NCBI GenBank assembly: GCA_009698515.1
Contig: WLQA01000001.1
Coordinates: forward strand, 1-33,777
DNA: 33,777 nucleotides
From: Actinomycetota bacterium
GTDB lineage: Bacteria; Actinomycetota; Actinomycetes; Nanopelagicales; Nanopelagicaceae
Reading direction: 5' to 3'
The notes under the pieces were generated by a model that saw nothing but the letters and a program-made list of their open reading frames with translations, had not been told where the DNA came from and did no database searches. Shown here piece by piece: positions 23,245 to 29,912 of this stretch (positions are counted from its first letter, which is position 1; every line of letters starts with the position of its first letter). A program made the position numbers and the translations under genes.

Positions 23245-24014
23245 GTTCTTATTTCACACCAGACTCAGTAACTTGGCGAGTTCACTCTGATCCAGCGATG
23301 GTAATTGGTGGTATTCGTGCGTTATTAGAACAAGCACTACAACCAGAGGCAATGGCTGGCGTTACAGCACACTCTAATTTTCGTGATGACACATGGGGCC
23401 GGTTGCAACGAACCGGTGATTATGTTGGCGTACTTACCTTCTCACCAATTGCAGATGCAGATAAATTAGCTGCGCGAGTTAGAAATGTGCACACCAAATT
23501 AGGCTTAGCTGATCCACACCTACTTTTATGGGTGCATATGGCGATGGTAGATGCATTTTTAGATACCGCTGTTAGATCAGGTTTGGCTTTAACACAAGCC
23601 GAACAAGATCAGTACTTTCTAGAAATGGTTAAATTTGCAGAATTAGTTGGAATCGCACCAGCTGATGTGCCAAATAATCTTGCACAATGTAAACAGTATT
23701 TTGTGGATATGAAGCCAGAGCTGCGAGCAAGTGATGATGCTAAACGTGCTGCGTTATTTATTACCGTGCCACCACTTCCAAAAATTATTAGATTTGCAAC
23801 ACCCTTTGCTCCAACTTGGGGTGCGGTATCGGCACTTGCCGGTGCATCTCTTCCACGTTGGGCCAGAGATTTGTATGGTGCACCAACATTGCCTGGACAA
23901 GAGATAGCAACTGATCTGGCTTTAAAGGCTTTTAGAAAATCTCTGTTTTTACTACCAGAATCTTTCCGACAACCACCACAACTTAAATCTCATCTAACAG
24001 ATTTGAAAAAATAA
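23241..24014 (+). CDS. MpaB-like oxygenase (DUF2236 family)
   Basis: 257-aa protein of the DUF2236/ER-bound oxygenase mpaB family, whose characterised members include latex-clearing oxygenases that use haem. Family segments visible are WRVHSDPAMVIGGIRALLEQ, the motif AGVTAHSNFRDDTWGRLQRT, the histidine-bearing WVHMAMVDAFLDTAV and the C-terminal ASLPRWARDLYG. It carries no signal peptide. The substrate is unknown; bacterial homologues are widespread in actinobacteria. It is joined to the PHP gene by ATGA and to the ParA-like gene with no gap (TAA then ATG). Confidence 0.82.
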   Translation: MSSYFTPDSVTWRVHSDPAMVIGGIRALLEQALQPEAMAGVTAHSNFRDDTWGRLQRTGDYVGVLTFSPIADADKLAARVRNVHTKLGLADPHLLLWVHMAMVDAFLDTAVRSGLALTQAEQDQYFLEMVKFAELVGIAPADVPNNLAQCKQYFVDMKPELRASDDAKRAALFITVPPLPKIIRFATPFAPTWGAVSALAGASLPRWARDLYGAPTLPGQEIATDLALKAFRKSLFLLPESFRQPPQLKSHLTDLKK

Positions 24015-24713
24015 ATGAAAATACTATCTATCGCAAACCCAACTGGTGGAACTGGTAAATCCGCTACCGCACTGGCAATTGCAGTTGCGGCGGCTGAGTA
24101 TGGACGCAATGTTTTACTTGTCGATTTAGATGAACGAGCTAATTTAACCTTTCAATTAGCGATAGAAAATCCACGATTTACCTTGCTAGAAGTCGCTTCT
24201 GGTAGCGCTTCACTTGATTTATCTGTGGTTCGAACCGCAGAGCGCTTTGATTTTTTACCCGGTGCGCCACGGTTAACTGCTTTGCTTTCTGCAGAGAAAC
24301 TAGCGGAGAAATTTGCAACTTATGATTTAGTAGTAATTGATACCGCATCCTCATTAAGTGCGCGCCTGACTATTGCCAGCGAAATAAGTGATGCCGTTCT
24401 TTATCCAACTACTAACTCATTATCTTCAGTTCGAGGCGTCTTGCTAGCTAAAAATATTTTTAAAGATAGCTGGCAACTGGGAGTACTTCCAGTCATGACT
24501 GATTTGGTAACTGATGTTATTTCAGCACTTTCTGCTGATTTTAAAATATTAGATCCGGCGATACCCTTGGATGAAAATACTTTGCTGGCACAAATTGAAA
24601 ATAAGTCGCTCTTGAATTTTGCAAAGACCAGCCCGGCATCAGATGCCTATCGGGATGTAACCTACTTTTTGTTAGAAGAGTTATTCGGTGGCAAAACCAA
24701 CGCGGCGCTCTGA
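24015..24713 (+). CDS. ParA/Soj-like ATPase lacking the signature lysine
   Basis: 232-aa ParA-fold ATPase. The Walker A region reads NPTGGTGKSAT (8-18), where ParA/MinD proteins have KGG; the signature Lys is replaced by Thr10 while the P-loop Lys15 is kept. The switch segment LLVDLDERANLTFQL and the Walker B YDLVVIDTASS are present. No parB partner or parS-like cluster is visible nearby, so a role in chromosome partition is unlikely. It ends a plus-strand operon with an EamA transporter, a PHP phosphoesterase and an MpaB-like protein; the functional link is unclear. Its last 33 bases overlap the end of the convergent DUF3107 gene. Confidence 0.82.
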   Translation: MKILSIANPTGGTGKSATALAIAVAAAEYGRNVLLVDLDERANLTFQLAIENPRFTLLEVASGSASLDLSVVRTAERFDFLPGAPRLTALLSAEKLAEKFATYDLVVIDTASSLSARLTIASEISDAVLYPTTNSLSSVRGVLLAKNIFKDSWQLGVLPVMTDLVTDVISALSADFKILDPAIPLDENTLLAQIENKSLLNFAKTSPASDAYRDVTYFLLEELFGGKTNAAL

Positions 24714-24938
24714 AGATTCCCCAACTTCAACATAATTAATCTTGTTGTGCGGAACTAAAATTTCGCGCCCCTTTGTGTCACTTAAGGAAAGTACAGCGCT
24801 GGCCTTGATTGCAGCGTTTACGGCAGCAACTACCTCGGCTTGCGAACTAGCGCACTCTAAATTTAATTCATGTGTGCTATCTGAGATACCAATTTTTACC
24901 TCGGTGTGAGCTGAACTTTTCTTTGCTGCTGTAGCCAT
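24681..24938 (-). CDS. DUF3107 family small protein
   Basis: 85-aa actinobacterial protein. VKIGISDSTHELNLECASSQ and the closing ILVPHNKINYVEVGESSERRVGF match DUF3107, which includes mycobacterial TB9.4 (Rv3208A). The fold is small alpha/beta; the function is not established. As in mycobacteria, it is encoded just downstream of a TetR regulator on the same strand. TAAGGT lies six bases before the ATG, so it may have its own leaderless transcript, although AGGA could serve as a weak ribosome-binding site. The 3' end overlaps the ParA-like gene in antisense. Confidence 0.9.
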   Translation of the reverse strand: MATAAKKSSAHTEVKIGISDSTHELNLECASSQAEVVAAVNAAIKASAVLSLSDTKGREILVPHNKINYVEVGESSERRVGFATE

Positions 24939-24944
24939 ATTCCT

Positions 24945-24950
24945 ACCTTA
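24945..24950 (-). promoter_or_regulatory. Putative -10 element for DUF3107, leaderless
   Basis: TAAGGT on the minus strand is six bases upstream of ATG 24938. The six-base spacer includes AGGA, so a leadered transcript from the TetR gene is also possible. Confidence 0.35.
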
Positions 24951-24983
24951 TCTAGTAATTGTTATTGGTGCGAGTTGAAATAT

Positions 24984-25592
24984 TTAGGCGTTTGATTTGG
25001 GAAAACCAGAGATACCGCGCCAAATTAGGTTCATTACTAATTCAGTGGCTCGCATGCGATCGATCTTGCCATCACGATCTAACCAGTGACGTGCAATTGT
25101 TTGCACAGTTCCGATCAAGCCAACTGCAAGCATCATCGATTCTTCTTTAGCTAATCCGGTATCAATGGCAATTACTGCGCTGACTGCTGCTGCGCAGTCG
25201 TAGGTCATTCGATTTAATCGCTCGCGGACTTGTGGTTCTAAATTCATATCACTTTCAAATAGCAATCTAAAAGCTTCACCCTCTGAATCAATAAATCCAA
25301 AGTATGCCTCGACAGTTGCCTTAACGCGATCTGCGTTGCTGCGATGCTCTGCAATCGCTTTTTGAATCGCAAAAACAAGTGAATCAATATGTAGATCAAG
25401 TACGGCTAAGTAAAGTTCTAACTTAGATGGGAAGTGCTGATAGAGAACTGGTTTGCTGACATTTGCTCGATCTGCAATCTCATCCATTGCGGCAGAGTGG
25501 TAACCAGCTGCGGTAAATACTTCAAGGGCGGCACTTAGTAATTGTGCACGTCGTTCATCGCGAGGTAAGCGGTTGGTTTTATCTTCACTCAT
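24984..25592 (-). CDS. TetR family transcriptional regulator
   Basis: 202-aa TetR regulator. The N-terminal DNA-binding domain (about 14-62) has RRAQLLSAALEVFTAAGYHS, then MDEIADRANVSKPVLYQHF and PSKLELYLAVLD. The ligand-binding domain that follows is helical. Its pairing with DUF3107 resembles mycobacterial Rv3208-Rv3208A, where the regulator is conserved across actinobacteria; its target is not evident here. TAGGAT lies six bases before ATG 25592, indicating a leaderless mRNA. The 93-bp spacer to mshB carries divergent promoters. Confidence 0.93.
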   Translation of the reverse strand: MSEDKTNRLPRDERRAQLLSAALEVFTAAGYHSAAMDEIADRANVSKPVLYQHFPSKLELYLAVLDLHIDSLVFAIQKAIAEHRSNADRVKATVEAYFGFIDSEGEAFRLLFESDMNLEPQVRERLNRMTYDCAAAVSAVIAIDTGLAKEESMMLAVGLIGTVQTIARHWLDRDGKIDRMRATELVMNLIWRGISGFPKSNA

Positions 25593-25598
25593 TTGCCC

Positions 25599-25604
25599 AT
25601 CCTA
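25599..25604 (-). promoter_or_regulatory. Putative -10 element for tetR, leaderless
   Basis: TAGGAT on the minus strand precedes ATG 25592 by exactly six bases. Confidence 0.45.
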
Positions 25605-25673
25605 TTACGCACTTTAAACATGTGTTAAATCTCTACAGCGCTATTTCGTCGAGAATTTCACATAAGCACAGGT

Positions 25674-25679
25674 TATATT
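25674..25679 (+). promoter_or_regulatory. Putative -10 element for mshB, leaderless
   Basis: TATATT, close to the consensus TATAAT, lies exactly six bases before ATG 25686. No ribosome-binding site is present. Confidence 0.5.
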
Positions 25680-25685
25680 CAGCAT

Positions 25686-26549
25686 ATGAGTACTCATCAA
25701 CGCCTGTTATTGGTTCATGCACATCCAGATGATGAGACTATTAATAATGGTGCGACGATGGCAAAGTACGCCGCAGCAGGTGCGCAAGTTACGTTAGTTA
25801 CTTGCACACGTGGTGAAGAGGGAGAAGTTTTAGTTCCTTCACTTGCAAATCTAGCAAGTAGTGCAGATGATAAATTAGGTGAGCACCGAGTTATTGAATT
25901 AACTAATGCGATGGCCGTACTTGGTATTAAAGATTTTAGATTTCTTGGTGCACCAAATAAAAAATGGCGCGATAGCGGAATGATGGGCACGGAGCCAAAT
26001 AATCGCAAAGATGTTTTTTGGCAGGTAGATCTTGATGAAGCAGCGCAAGAGTTAGTCAAAATTATTTTAGAAATTAAACCGCAGGTAATGATTACCTATG
26101 ATGAAATTGGTGGATATGGCCACCCTGATCACATAAAGGCGCACCTAGTTGCCATGCGCGCTGCCGAATTAGCTGCAGATGCTGGCTGGCAAATAAGCAA
26201 AATTTATTGGAACACGATGCCTAGATCGGTAATTCAAAAAGGAATCGACAAGATGAAAGAGATTGGCTCTGATTTCTTTGGTGCAGAAAGTGCAGATGAT
26301 CTGCCATTTGCTAAGCCTGATGAATTAGTGACCTCATTAATAAGTGCACCAGAATATGTTGATCAAAAGATGGCAGCGATGAAGGCTCATGAAACTCAAA
26401 TTTCAATTGATGGTCCGTTTTTTGCCTTATCAAATAATCTTGGCCTATCTATTTGGGGCGATGAGTACTACACATTGGTAAAGGGCGATAAGGCAGCACC
26501 GTTTGATGCCGATGGTCGGGAATTAGATTTATTTGCCGGGATTAAATAA
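25686..26549 (+). CDS. mshB: GlcNAc-inositol deacetylase of mycothiol synthesis
   Basis: Zinc deacetylase of the LmbE/PIG-L family, 287 aa, that removes acetate from GlcNAc-Ins to give GlcN-Ins, the second step of mycothiol synthesis. H11-A-H13-P-D-D16-E opens the active site and GYGHPDH (143-149) supplies H149; H13, D16 and H149 correspond to the zinc ligands known in M. tuberculosis MshB. The segment VTCTRGEEGEVLVP and the KWRDSGMMGT stretch favour MshB over the amidase Mca. The promoter appears leaderless. Its stop shares one base with the small membrane protein that follows. Confidence 0.92.
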   Translation: MSTHQRLLLVHAHPDDETINNGATMAKYAAAGAQVTLVTCTRGEEGEVLVPSLANLASSADDKLGEHRVIELTNAMAVLGIKDFRFLGAPNKKWRDSGMMGTEPNNRKDVFWQVDLDEAAQELVKIILEIKPQVMITYDEIGGYGHPDHIKAHLVAMRAAELAADAGWQISKIYWNTMPRSVIQKGIDKMKEIGSDFFGAESADDLPFAKPDELVTSLISAPEYVDQKMAAMKAHETQISIDGPFFALSNNLGLSIWGDEYYTLVKGDKAAPFDADGRELDLFAGIK

Positions 26550-26896
26550 TGCGTTACTTATACTCAGTGATATTTGGTGCATTCCTTGGTTTTACCTCAA
26601 CAATTTTGCATAACGCTTGGCAACCATTTGGATTTTTACTCTCTTTAATTTTTATATTTCTCGGAGTTAGATTACTTGGAATTAAGTTTTACTACCGTAA
26701 ATACAAAGTAATTGCCGCAATCGGCTGGTTATTAGTTGTACTCCGCGCTGGCACGCCAGGACTGGGCGATGAATTATTAATTTATGGCAATACTTATGGA
26801 AATCAATTTCTCTTGTTTGGTTTTGTAACAGCTTTTCTTGCGGTGATTACACCTAGATCAACCAACTCCAACTTTGCCCGTCGGAATTATCTCTAA
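26549..26896 (+). CDS. Small membrane protein downstream of mshB (DUF6113-like)
   Basis: 115-aa protein with about four hydrophobic segments: YLYSVIFGAFLGFTSTIL, PFGFLLSLIFIFLGVRLLGI, VIAAIGWLLVVLRAGTPGLG and QFLLFGFVTAFLAVI. Its position right after mshB (1-base overlap, taATG), as in other actinobacteria, suggests the DUF6113 family. No function is known. The last 44 bases overlap the end of the convergent cysteinyl-tRNA synthetase gene, so the C-terminal tail TNSNFARRNYL is probably dictated by the antisense gene rather than by its own function. Confidence 0.78.
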   Translation: MRYLYSVIFGAFLGFTSTILHNAWQPFGFLLSLIFIFLGVRLLGIKFYYRKYKVIAAIGWLLVVLRAGTPGLGDELLIYGNTYGNQFLLFGFVTAFLAVITPRSTNSNFARRNYL

Positions 26897-28253
26897 CCTC
26901 AATACCTTCTACCTTTAAAAGATCGCGCAAGCGATCACTTTCGGCATAATCACCAGCACCTCTAGCCTTTGCACGAAGATCTAATAACTCTAATTGTTGA
27001 GCGTTAGCTGCTCGTTTTGGTGCAGGCGCCTTTAATAAATCTAAACCAAGTAATTGATCAGCTTTGCTAAATATTTCATACTTGGTTGCATCAGATATTG
27101 TGTTTGATTTTTCAATATCTCTTAGTTTTTGCATGGCCCGTGGCGTATCTAAATCATTACAAAAATCAGCAACTATGGCCTGCAAATTACCTTCAATCTC
27201 TTGCGGATCTGTTGTTGAAGTTGATTTCCAGCCATTTACTTTGCTGCGCCATCTTTCCAGCAATTGATTTGCAGTTGTAATTGATTGCCAGGTTAAATCC
27301 ATTTGGCTGCGGTATCGATTTTCTAAGAAACATACACGCAAGGCGAGTGGATCTAAGTGTTTATCAATTAAATCTTGTACCAACACCACATTTCCGGTGC
27401 TCTTTGACATCTTGCGTCCTTCAAAAAGTAAATGCTCACCATGTACCCAAAGCGCCACCGCTTCACCTGCAATTGCAGAGTTTGATTGGGCTCGCTCATT
27501 TTCATGGTGCGGAAAGCGCAGATCAATTCCACCTAAATGTAAATCAACATACTTATCTAAGAATTTAAGTGACATGGCAGAACATTCGATATGCCAACCT
27601 GGAAAACCAGCACCCCATGGCGCAGGCCAAATCATTTGCGTACGACCAGCTGCCGCCTTCCAAAGTGCCCAGTCGGCATGAAAATGTTTTGCGCCATCTT
27701 CGGTGTACTCAAAGCGATGACCTGGTTTTAGCGAATCTAATCGGTTACCACTAATGGCGCCATATGTATCAAATGATTGCGCTGCGAAGTAAACGCAATT
27801 ATCTTCACCAACATAAGCATGATTGTTTTCAATTAGATCTGAAATCAATTGCAACATCAAATCAATTGATTCACTTGCCTTTGGATAAAGATCGGCAGGT
27901 TTAATATTTAATCTTGCTAAGTCGGTATGAAATTTAGCTTCATAAGCTTTTGCAACTTCAAAGGGATCTTTAGCTTCTAGTTTGGCTTGTGCCAGCATTT
28001 TATCTTCTGCAAAATCTTCGGACATATGTCCAACATCAGTTATATTTTGGATGAATTTAACTTGATAACCCAAATACTTGCTTAATCTGATAATTAAGTC
28101 CGCCAACAGGAATGTGCGCATATTTCCTACATGAGCATCTCGATAAACAGTTGGTCCGCATCCGTAAACTCTTAAGAATTTATCATTGCTAATACAAATA
28201 CTTTGATTGCTTCTTAATTTAGTATCAAATATTTGAATCGGAGTTTTAATCAT
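26853..28253 (-). CDS. cysS: Cysteinyl-tRNA synthetase
   Basis: Class I tRNA synthetase, 466 aa, charging tRNA-Cys. The zinc ligands C32 (YGCGPTVYRDAHVGN), C224 (GWHIECSAM), H249 and E253 (FPHHENE) line up with the known E. coli set. The HIGH-like loop is DAHVGN (39-44) and KMSKS is at 281-285. The C-terminal helical and anticodon region ending ESDRLRDLLKVEGIEVRD is present, which argues for CysS rather than the shorter paralogue MshC. Its location beside mshB is unusual, so a second cysS copy or an MshC-like role should be kept in mind. ATG 28253 overlaps the stop of the small SH3-like gene (ATGA). Confidence 0.92.
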   Translation of the reverse strand: MIKTPIQIFDTKLRSNQSICISNDKFLRVYGCGPTVYRDAHVGNMRTFLLADLIIRLSKYLGYQVKFIQNITDVGHMSEDFAEDKMLAQAKLEAKDPFEVAKAYEAKFHTDLARLNIKPADLYPKASESIDLMLQLISDLIENNHAYVGEDNCVYFAAQSFDTYGAISGNRLDSLKPGHRFEYTEDGAKHFHADWALWKAAAGRTQMIWPAPWGAGFPGWHIECSAMSLKFLDKYVDLHLGGIDLRFPHHENERAQSNSAIAGEAVALWVHGEHLLFEGRKMSKSTGNVVLVQDLIDKHLDPLALRVCFLENRYRSQMDLTWQSITTANQLLERWRSKVNGWKSTSTTDPQEIEGNLQAIVADFCNDLDTPRAMQKLRDIEKSNTISDATKYEIFSKADQLLGLDLLKAPAPKRAANAQQLELLDLRAKARGAGDYAESDRLRDLLKVEGIEVRDNSDGQSWSWLI

Positions 28254-28432
28254 TTACTTGGCACAACTTTCCAGAGTGCGATTTTTGTTGGATCAAATTC
28301 AACCAATGTGCCATCTTTTTTACGCACCGCAGTTGTGCTCTCTAACACCCCTAAAATGTCACGAAATCCACCCTCAGGATCATGCATTCTGATGCTGACC
28401 CGCTGGCCTATCTGCGCCGCTGATGGCTGCAT
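28250..28432 (-). CDS. Small stand-alone SH3-like domain protein (Rv0428c N-terminal type)
   Basis: 60-aa protein beginning MQPSAAQIGQRVSIRM, continuing with GGFRDILGVLESTTAVRKKD and closing with FDPTKIALWKVVPSK. This pattern of short beta strands resembles the SH3-like domain normally found at the N-terminus of actinobacterial GNAT proteins of the Rv0428c/CG3035 type (by memory of the family, not a search). The acetyltransferase part is absent; cysS starts instead. A strong AAGGAG ribosome-binding site (minus strand, 28437-28442) and a 4-bp ATGA overlap with cysS support a real, coupled gene. The function is unknown. Confidence 0.72.
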   Translation of the reverse strand: MQPSAAQIGQRVSIRMHDPEGGFRDILGVLESTTAVRKKDGTLVEFDPTKIALWKVVPSK

Positions 28433-28522
28433 CCTGCTCCTTCTATTAAACTACCGACACATAAGTATTTACGAGGATGTAATTACTGGCATTATTGTCT
28501 ACCTTATTTAACATTATTAACT

Positions 28523-28529
28523 GGAGGAG
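28523..28529 (+). promoter_or_regulatory. Strong Shine-Dalgarno of the ferredoxin gene
   Basis: GGAGGAG ends three bases before ATG 28533 and is the best ribosome-binding site in the window. It fits high expression of ferredoxin and fixes this start. A weak TAACAT (28509-28514) may be the -10 element. Confidence 0.6.
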
Positions 28530-28532
28530 CGC

Positions 28533-28853
28533 ATGACTTACATAATTGCTCAACCTTGTGTTGATGTGAAGGACAAATCTTGTATCGAGGAGTGTCCAGT
28601 TGATTGCATTTATGAAGGCGATCGCATGCTTTATATCCAACCTGATGAGTGCGTTGATTGCGGAGCTTGCGAACCAGTTTGTCCGGTCGAGGCAATTTAT
28701 TATGAAGATGATGTGCCATCACAATGGAAAGAATTTAGCGAAGTAAACAGTAAGTTCTTTGTGGAAATTGGTTCACCTGGTGGAGCTGCCAAGATGGGGC
28801 CAACTGGTAAGGACCATGCAACAGTTTCTGCTCTGCCACCACAAGCAAAGTAG
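28533..28853 (+). CDS. fdxA: Seven-iron ferredoxin
   Basis: 106-aa [3Fe-4S][4Fe-4S] ferredoxin, a cytoplasmic one-electron carrier. By analogy with Azotobacter-type ferredoxins, C9, C17 and C50 bind the 3Fe cluster and C21, C40, C43 and C46 the 4Fe cluster, with C25 as the extra cysteine. All eight are present (KSCIEECPVDCIYEG and DECVDCGACEPVCPVEAIYY). The C-terminal tail GSPGGAAKMGPTGKDH is typical of actinobacterial FdxA/FdxC. It ends with a TAG that lies in the same frame as the following dapC gene. Confidence 0.95.
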   Translation: MTYIIAQPCVDVKDKSCIEECPVDCIYEGDRMLYIQPDECVDCGACEPVCPVEAIYYEDDVPSQWKEFSEVNSKFFVEIGSPGGAAKMGPTGKDHATVSALPPQAK

Positions 28854-28859
28854 CACCTT

Positions 28860-29912
28860 CTGAAACTTCCAGATTTTCCCTGGGATTCACTTGCACCATA
28901 TGGTGAGAAGGCTAAAAAGTTCTCTGCTGGTTTTATAGATTTATCACAAGGCACACCAGTTGATGCCACACCAAAATTTATTCAAGATGCATTTACAAAG
29001 GCTGCTAACTCTCCAAGTTATCCATTAACTGCGGGAACTGCTGAGTTACGAGAAGTTTTAAAAAATTGGGCCAGCCAAAAACTTGGCGCAACTGGTGAGT
29101 TTGATGTGTTGCCAACTATTGGCTCAAAGGAGTTAGTTGCCTGGCTTCCCACATTTTTACAAAGTAAGAAAGTTTTATATCCAGAGATTGCCTATCCAAC
29201 TTATTTAGTCGGTAGCAAAATTTCTGGCGCCCAATCCGAAGCGGTTGGCATTGATGCCAGTAAGTGGCCTAGTGCAGATCTAGCTTGGATTAATTCACCA
29301 GCAAATCCAACTGGTCAGGTGCAAAGTGAAGAACAATTACAAGCGGTTATTTCATGGGCTCGGGCAAATGATGCCGTAGTGGCGAGTGATGAATGCTATT
29401 TAAGTTTTACTAACCAGGCGAAATCTATTTTGGCGGTGGCAAAGGGTGATAATCACAATCTATTGGCAGTGCACTCACTTTCAAAACGTTCAAATCTTGC
29501 TGGCTACCGTGCTGCATTTATTATTGGTGATACAAAATTAATTTCGCAGATTCGAGAGATTAGAAAACATGCCGGCATGATGGTGCCACTACCTGTACAA
29601 AAAGCGATGATTGCCGCCTTATCTGATGAGATTCATGTGGCAGAACAAGCCAAACGCTATAACGATCGCCGCACAATTTTGCGTACTGCGTTAGAAAAAA
29701 TTGGATTTGAAGTTAAATTTAGTGAAGCAGGTTTATATATCTGGTGCACCAAAAATGAGGATTGCTGGAAAACAGTGGATTGGTTTGCAGATCATGGAGT
29801 TCTGGTAACTCCGGGCAGCTTTTATGGCGAACTAGGCAATAAATTTGTGCGGATTGCACTAACTGCAACCGATGAAAATATTAAGCAAGTAGCAGAGCGG
29901 ATCAGTAAATGA
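28860..29912 (+). CDS. dapC: Succinyldiaminopimelate aminotransferase, apparent CTG start
   Basis: Class I PLP aminotransferase of the DapC (Rv1178-like) type, about 350 aa. It transfers an amino group to N-succinyl-2-amino-6-ketopimelate after the DapD step. LPDFPWDSLAPYGEKAKKF and IDLSQGTPVDATP match the DapC N-terminus, SPSYPLTAGTAELRE follows, and the PLP lysine is K209 in HSLSKRSNLAGYRAAF. The homology begins at base 28866. The only initiation codon between the fdxA stop (28851-28853, same frame) and base 29103 is the near-cognate CTG at 28860; the first standard start, GTG 29103, would delete 81 residues. CTG initiation coupled to fdxA termination, or TAG readthrough, is inferred. Confidence 0.88.
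   Translation: MKLPDFPWDSLAPYGEKAKKFSAGFIDLSQGTPVDATPKFIQDAFTKAANSPSYPLTAGTAELREVLKNWASQKLGATGEFDVLPTIGSKELVAWLPTFLQSKKVLYPEIAYPTYLVGSKISGAQSEAVGIDASKWPSADLAWINSPANPTGQVQSEEQLQAVISWARANDAVVASDECYLSFTNQAKSILAVAKGDNHNLLAVHSLSKRSNLAGYRAAFIIGDTKLISQIREIRKHAGMMVPLPVQKAMIAALSDEIHVAEQAKRYNDRRTILRTALEKIGFEVKFSEAGLYIWCTKNEDCWKTVDWFADHGVLVTPGSFYGELGNKFVRIALTATDENIKQVAERISK

Noticed and set aside
28533..29912. fdxA and dapC as one gene broken by a nonsense mutation
   Set aside because: The ferredoxin ends at the normal family length and DapC starts at its normal family start, so these are two genes; only the start codon of dapC is unusual.
29106..29912. Short 268-aa aminotransferase starting at TTG 29106
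   Set aside because: It would remove the N-terminal substrate-binding region, which is clearly encoded upstream in the same frame from about 28860.
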